Below, piece after piece: positions 62,087 to 64,000 of a stretch of DNA of 64,000 nt. Both the position numbers and the translations under genes were made by a program. The stretch is from positions 12,276,001 to 12,340,000 of the forward strand of contig OZ017805.1 in the NCBI GenBank assembly GCA_963969395.1. Reading direction: 5' to 3'. Below the pieces are notes generated by a model. It was not told the DNA's origin. It made no database searches and saw nothing but the letters and a program-made list of their open reading frames with translations. Source of the DNA: Pseudoscleropodium purum. Its lineage: Eukaryota; Streptophyta; Bryopsida; Hypnales; Brachytheciaceae. Position 1 is the stretch's first letter. Each line of letters starts with the position of its first letter.

Positions 62087-62160
62087 AGGGGGTCTAGAGG
62101 ATTATTCTTTGTGTACCATCAAATCCGACGCTCTATTAGTGAGTATTTTGTAGACCCCCC
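62087..62160 (+). repeat. 74-bp repeat with self-complementary ends, copy 3
   Basis: AGGGGGTCTAGAGG at the left and GTAGACCCCCC at the right form a 9-bp perfect inverted repeat (GGGGGTCTA / TAGACCCCC). The centre is CCATCAAATCCGACGCTC. It is homologous to the copies at 51142 and 61653. It could be a structured transposon end or a small structured RNA-like unit. Confidence 0.7.
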
Positions 62161-62306
62161 AAAATGTGCAGTCCACTTAGTTAATTTAATTGTTTTCACT
62201 GCCAAGAGGTGTTTCAATCCACTAGTTTCGGTAAGTGCCTTCATAACCTCCTCATGAATCATTTAGTGTCCTCGAGGTTTTCAATAGAGAAATTTCATTG
62301 ACCAAA

Positions 62307-63009
62307 ACTCAAGTGGATCCAAAAACAAGTGAAGAAGGAAGGAGAGTGACTTTCCTCTCTCTTCTCTAGTTCTGATTTCTACAGCCACTGGAGATAGGGT
62401 TGACAAATTAATACGTCCGCCCCAAAATAGCGTCCGTAACCCGGAAGTCCGTCCTCACGGACGCCAGCGGATGCAGTGTCCCTCCCGCCGTCAGAAGGCG
62501 GACGGAGCGGACAGGGTAGGGCGGATAGGACGGGGCGGGGCGGACAGGGTGAGGCGGACAGGGCGGGGTGGGGCGGACGGGGTGAGCGGGGTAGACAGGG
62601 TGGACGGTGTCCGCGAATGTCAGCGGACGCTATGGACATAGCGTCGGCATCCGGACGTCCGACCGTCCTGTCAACCCTGGCTGGAGATAATCGTTGCATT
62701 GTCTCGACGGATTTTTCATCTATTGAACGTTTTGCTTGTATTTCCGCTTGCATTTGTTAGCTTCTAGATGAATCTCAATTCCAGTTCCAATATTGTAAAA
62801 AGTCTTAGAAATATTTTTGGCCAAGTATTTAGGTTCTAGTTCCGATTAAAACGAAAAATTTTCCTCTTTAACCATTTTATCTTAGTTAAGAGATCCTAAT
62901 AATTTCTTTGTTTTTAACTTCTAAAAGCAAAAAAATATATACTAGAAATCATCTCCTTATTTCAAATTCTATTTGAAGTAATAAGAATCTAACTTTTCAG
63001 ATTCCCACA
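62307..63009 (-). mobile_element. D2: 5' fragment of a copy D-like element, holding a MITE
   Basis: With the MITE at 62395-62679 removed, this segment aligns with the 5' region of copy D (60260-60702). It begins at 63009 with TGTGGGAATCTGAAAAG on the minus strand. The match is lost below 62307, so the gene part is missing. Its 5' end abuts the gypsy integrase reading frame, implying it inserted there. Confidence 0.65.
62395..62679 (-). mobile_element. hAT-type MITE, copy 2, 7/8-bp TSD
   Basis: The element is 285 bp and begins TAGGGTTGACA (first base C changed to T) and ends GACCGTCCTGTCAACCCTG. In reverse complement its start, CAGGGTTGACAGGACGGTCGG, is identical to that of copy 1 over more than 20 bases. 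Flanks are ACTGGAGA (62387-62394) and GCTGGAGA (62680-62687), matching at 7 of 8 positions. The equivalent site in copy D, near 60358, reads GTTGGAGA once with no insertion. The interior is GC-rich with GGCGGACAGGG words and does not code. Confidence 0.9.
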
Positions 63010-64000
63010 CTACATATCAAGGTCATCCAAGTCTACAACTAGAGCTAACTTCTCTTGCAATAGGCTAAGGTAGAATTAGCTCCCATCCATACAACAAGTA
63101 AGGGCTAGAAGATGCCAATGACGCCTGCCTATTATAATGATAGCCGATAGCAATCTATGGCAACATCAAGTTCTAATTACAATTATTGCCATAAAACTGT
63201 CCATATTTTCATAAACCACACTTGAACATTTGGACAACTCGCTCAGCCAAGCCATCTGCCTAAAGGTGGTTTCTAGAAGTCATACAATGATCTATCAAGG
63301 CTTTAGTCCACAAATCTTTAAATGAACCAAGGAATTTCCACCCTTGATCTGTCAACACCATAGCAGGTGCCCTAAAATGTACTAAAATACGATCAAGAAA
63401 AGCCATAGCCGCCAACTTTGAAGAATTTTGTGGTAGATCCACAAGTTCAATCTACTTGCTAAAATGCTCCACCATCACCAACACATATTTAGCTCCACAT
63501 AAGGTGACAACGAGTAGCTCGGCATAATCTAGAGACCAATGATAACCCAAACCCATGATGGGCAAAGGTCATAGTTGAGGTGATAAAGTATGAAAACTTG
63601 ATCTAATTCAATCGCACACCTTACACCGAGAAACATAAATAATAACTTGTTGATATATAGCAATCCACCAATATTGACTAGGTCACATAGAATGTGTCTT
63701 ATGCATGCCAAAATGTCTAAATTCCTTGTGTACTTGCTATACTAAAAAAACCCGTTGATCTAGTCTTGGAATAATGCACCTAGTTCCATCAAACCATACT
63801 TGAAACAACAAACCGTTCTTCCAACAAAATCTTGCTACTCGATGACCAATTCTATTTTGCTCCAAGGTAGAGATAGGTGTAGAAAATGTCTCTTGATGAA
63901 GTTTATATAAAACTGTACGATCTTCATACACATTGGTAACAACTTGGGCCTTGTTAGATTCTTCATCTAACCTGTATGCATGTAGCATAGATGCAGAACT
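63010..64000 (-). pseudogene. Ty3/gypsy integrase, decayed and interrupted
   Basis: The minus strand keeps one main frame with stops. It starts beyond the window edge. Visible are a zinc-binding H2C2-like region (EFRHFGMHKTHS... RCKVCD, about 63600-63730), LPIMGLGYHWSLDYAELLV (first catalytic Asp, about 63540), VLVMVEHFSK, FLDRILVHFRAPAMVLTDQG (second Asp, about 63340-63390), ALIDHCMTSRNHL, ADGLAERVVQ with the catalytic Glu (about 63240), and a downstream SRQASLASFSPYLLYG-like block near 63100. This enzyme inserts retrotransposon cDNA in the nucleus. Stops occupy positions that are usually Trp or Gln in the family. The frame is cut at about 63010 by fragment D2. RT and RNase H should lie beyond 64000. 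Confidence 0.85.

Noticed and set aside
62379..62760. Gly/Arg-rich and Pro/Arg-rich frames
   Set aside because: Same cause: they span the second MITE (62395-62679) and are antisense to each other.
1..64000. CRISPR arrays, bacterial operons, organelle genes, rRNA
   Set aside because: No regularly spaced identical repeats, Shine-Dalgarno-led gene strings or recognisable organelle or ribosomal sequences were seen.

Overview
This window looks like repeat-dense nuclear DNA from a plant (streptophyte). It is AT-rich. It holds decayed hAT transposases of the plant DUF659/BED type, a Ty3/gypsy integrase of the plant pol type, an hAT-type MITE, a long (TA)n run and several families of repeated coding sequence. 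I see no rRNA, tRNA, organelle or bacterial-style operon features and no convincing intact host gene. The species cannot be fixed from the sequence. Most reading frames are pseudogenes, and many keep one frame over 1-2 kb while carrying many nonsense codons, as expected if C-to-T / G-to-A transitions dominate decay.

Layout. 0-2 kb: non-coding, with hairpins and a worn GTCCAC-rich repeat. 2.0-5.45 kb (-): hAT copy 1. 5.45-6.15 kb: (TA)34. 6.15-9.9 kb (-): copy K1 of an unrecognised repeated protein family, called here KVDW. 10-12.8 kb: GC-rich repeat debris and a TTGAATTT-like tract. 12.8-13.2 kb (+): truncated KVDW copy K4. 13.2-16.8 kb (+): single-gene element copy B. 17.1-17.5 kb (+): Tyr/Gly-rich coding tail. 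18.4-18.8 kb: tandem repeat. 18.9-20.3 kb (+): protein-kinase-like pseudogene. 21.9-25.3 kb (+): KVDW copy K2. 26.4-29.4 kb (+): hAT copy 2. 30.5-34.1 kb (-): element copy C. 34.6-35.0 kb: worn minisatellite. 35.2-35.9 kb (+): unidentified coding fragment. 37.3-38.5 kb (-): KVDW-like copy K3. 38.5-43.8 kb: non-coding, with one tandem duplication. 44.0-46.2 kb (-): FCP1/HAD-phosphatase-like pseudogene. 46.7-53.6 kb: non-coding, with a palindrome and small repeats. 53.66-53.90 kb: hAT-type MITE with a perfect 8-bp target duplication. 54.0-60.7 kb: element copy D (-), interrupted by the intact young copy A (+, 54812-58125). 61.1-62.2 kb: minisatellite and 74-bp repeats. 62.3-63.0 kb: 5' fragment D2 containing a second MITE. 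63.0-64.0 kb (-): Ty3/gypsy integrase, cut by D2.

The most notable system is the A/B/C/D family. These are elements of about 3.3-3.6 kb, each with one gene and no visible reverse transcriptase, integrase or long terminal repeats. Copy A has an intact 552-codon frame, 5'-TGTCGCAGC...GCTGCGACA-3' ends and a 5-bp target duplication (AATGT). The gene product has a conserved N-terminal domain, an acidic stretch, a basic nuclear-localisation-like patch and a coiled coil. The second notable point is that both hAT copies extend in frame for roughly 460 codons beyond the dimerisation domain. The third is that one MITE can be dated against an unoccupied paralogous site in the same window.
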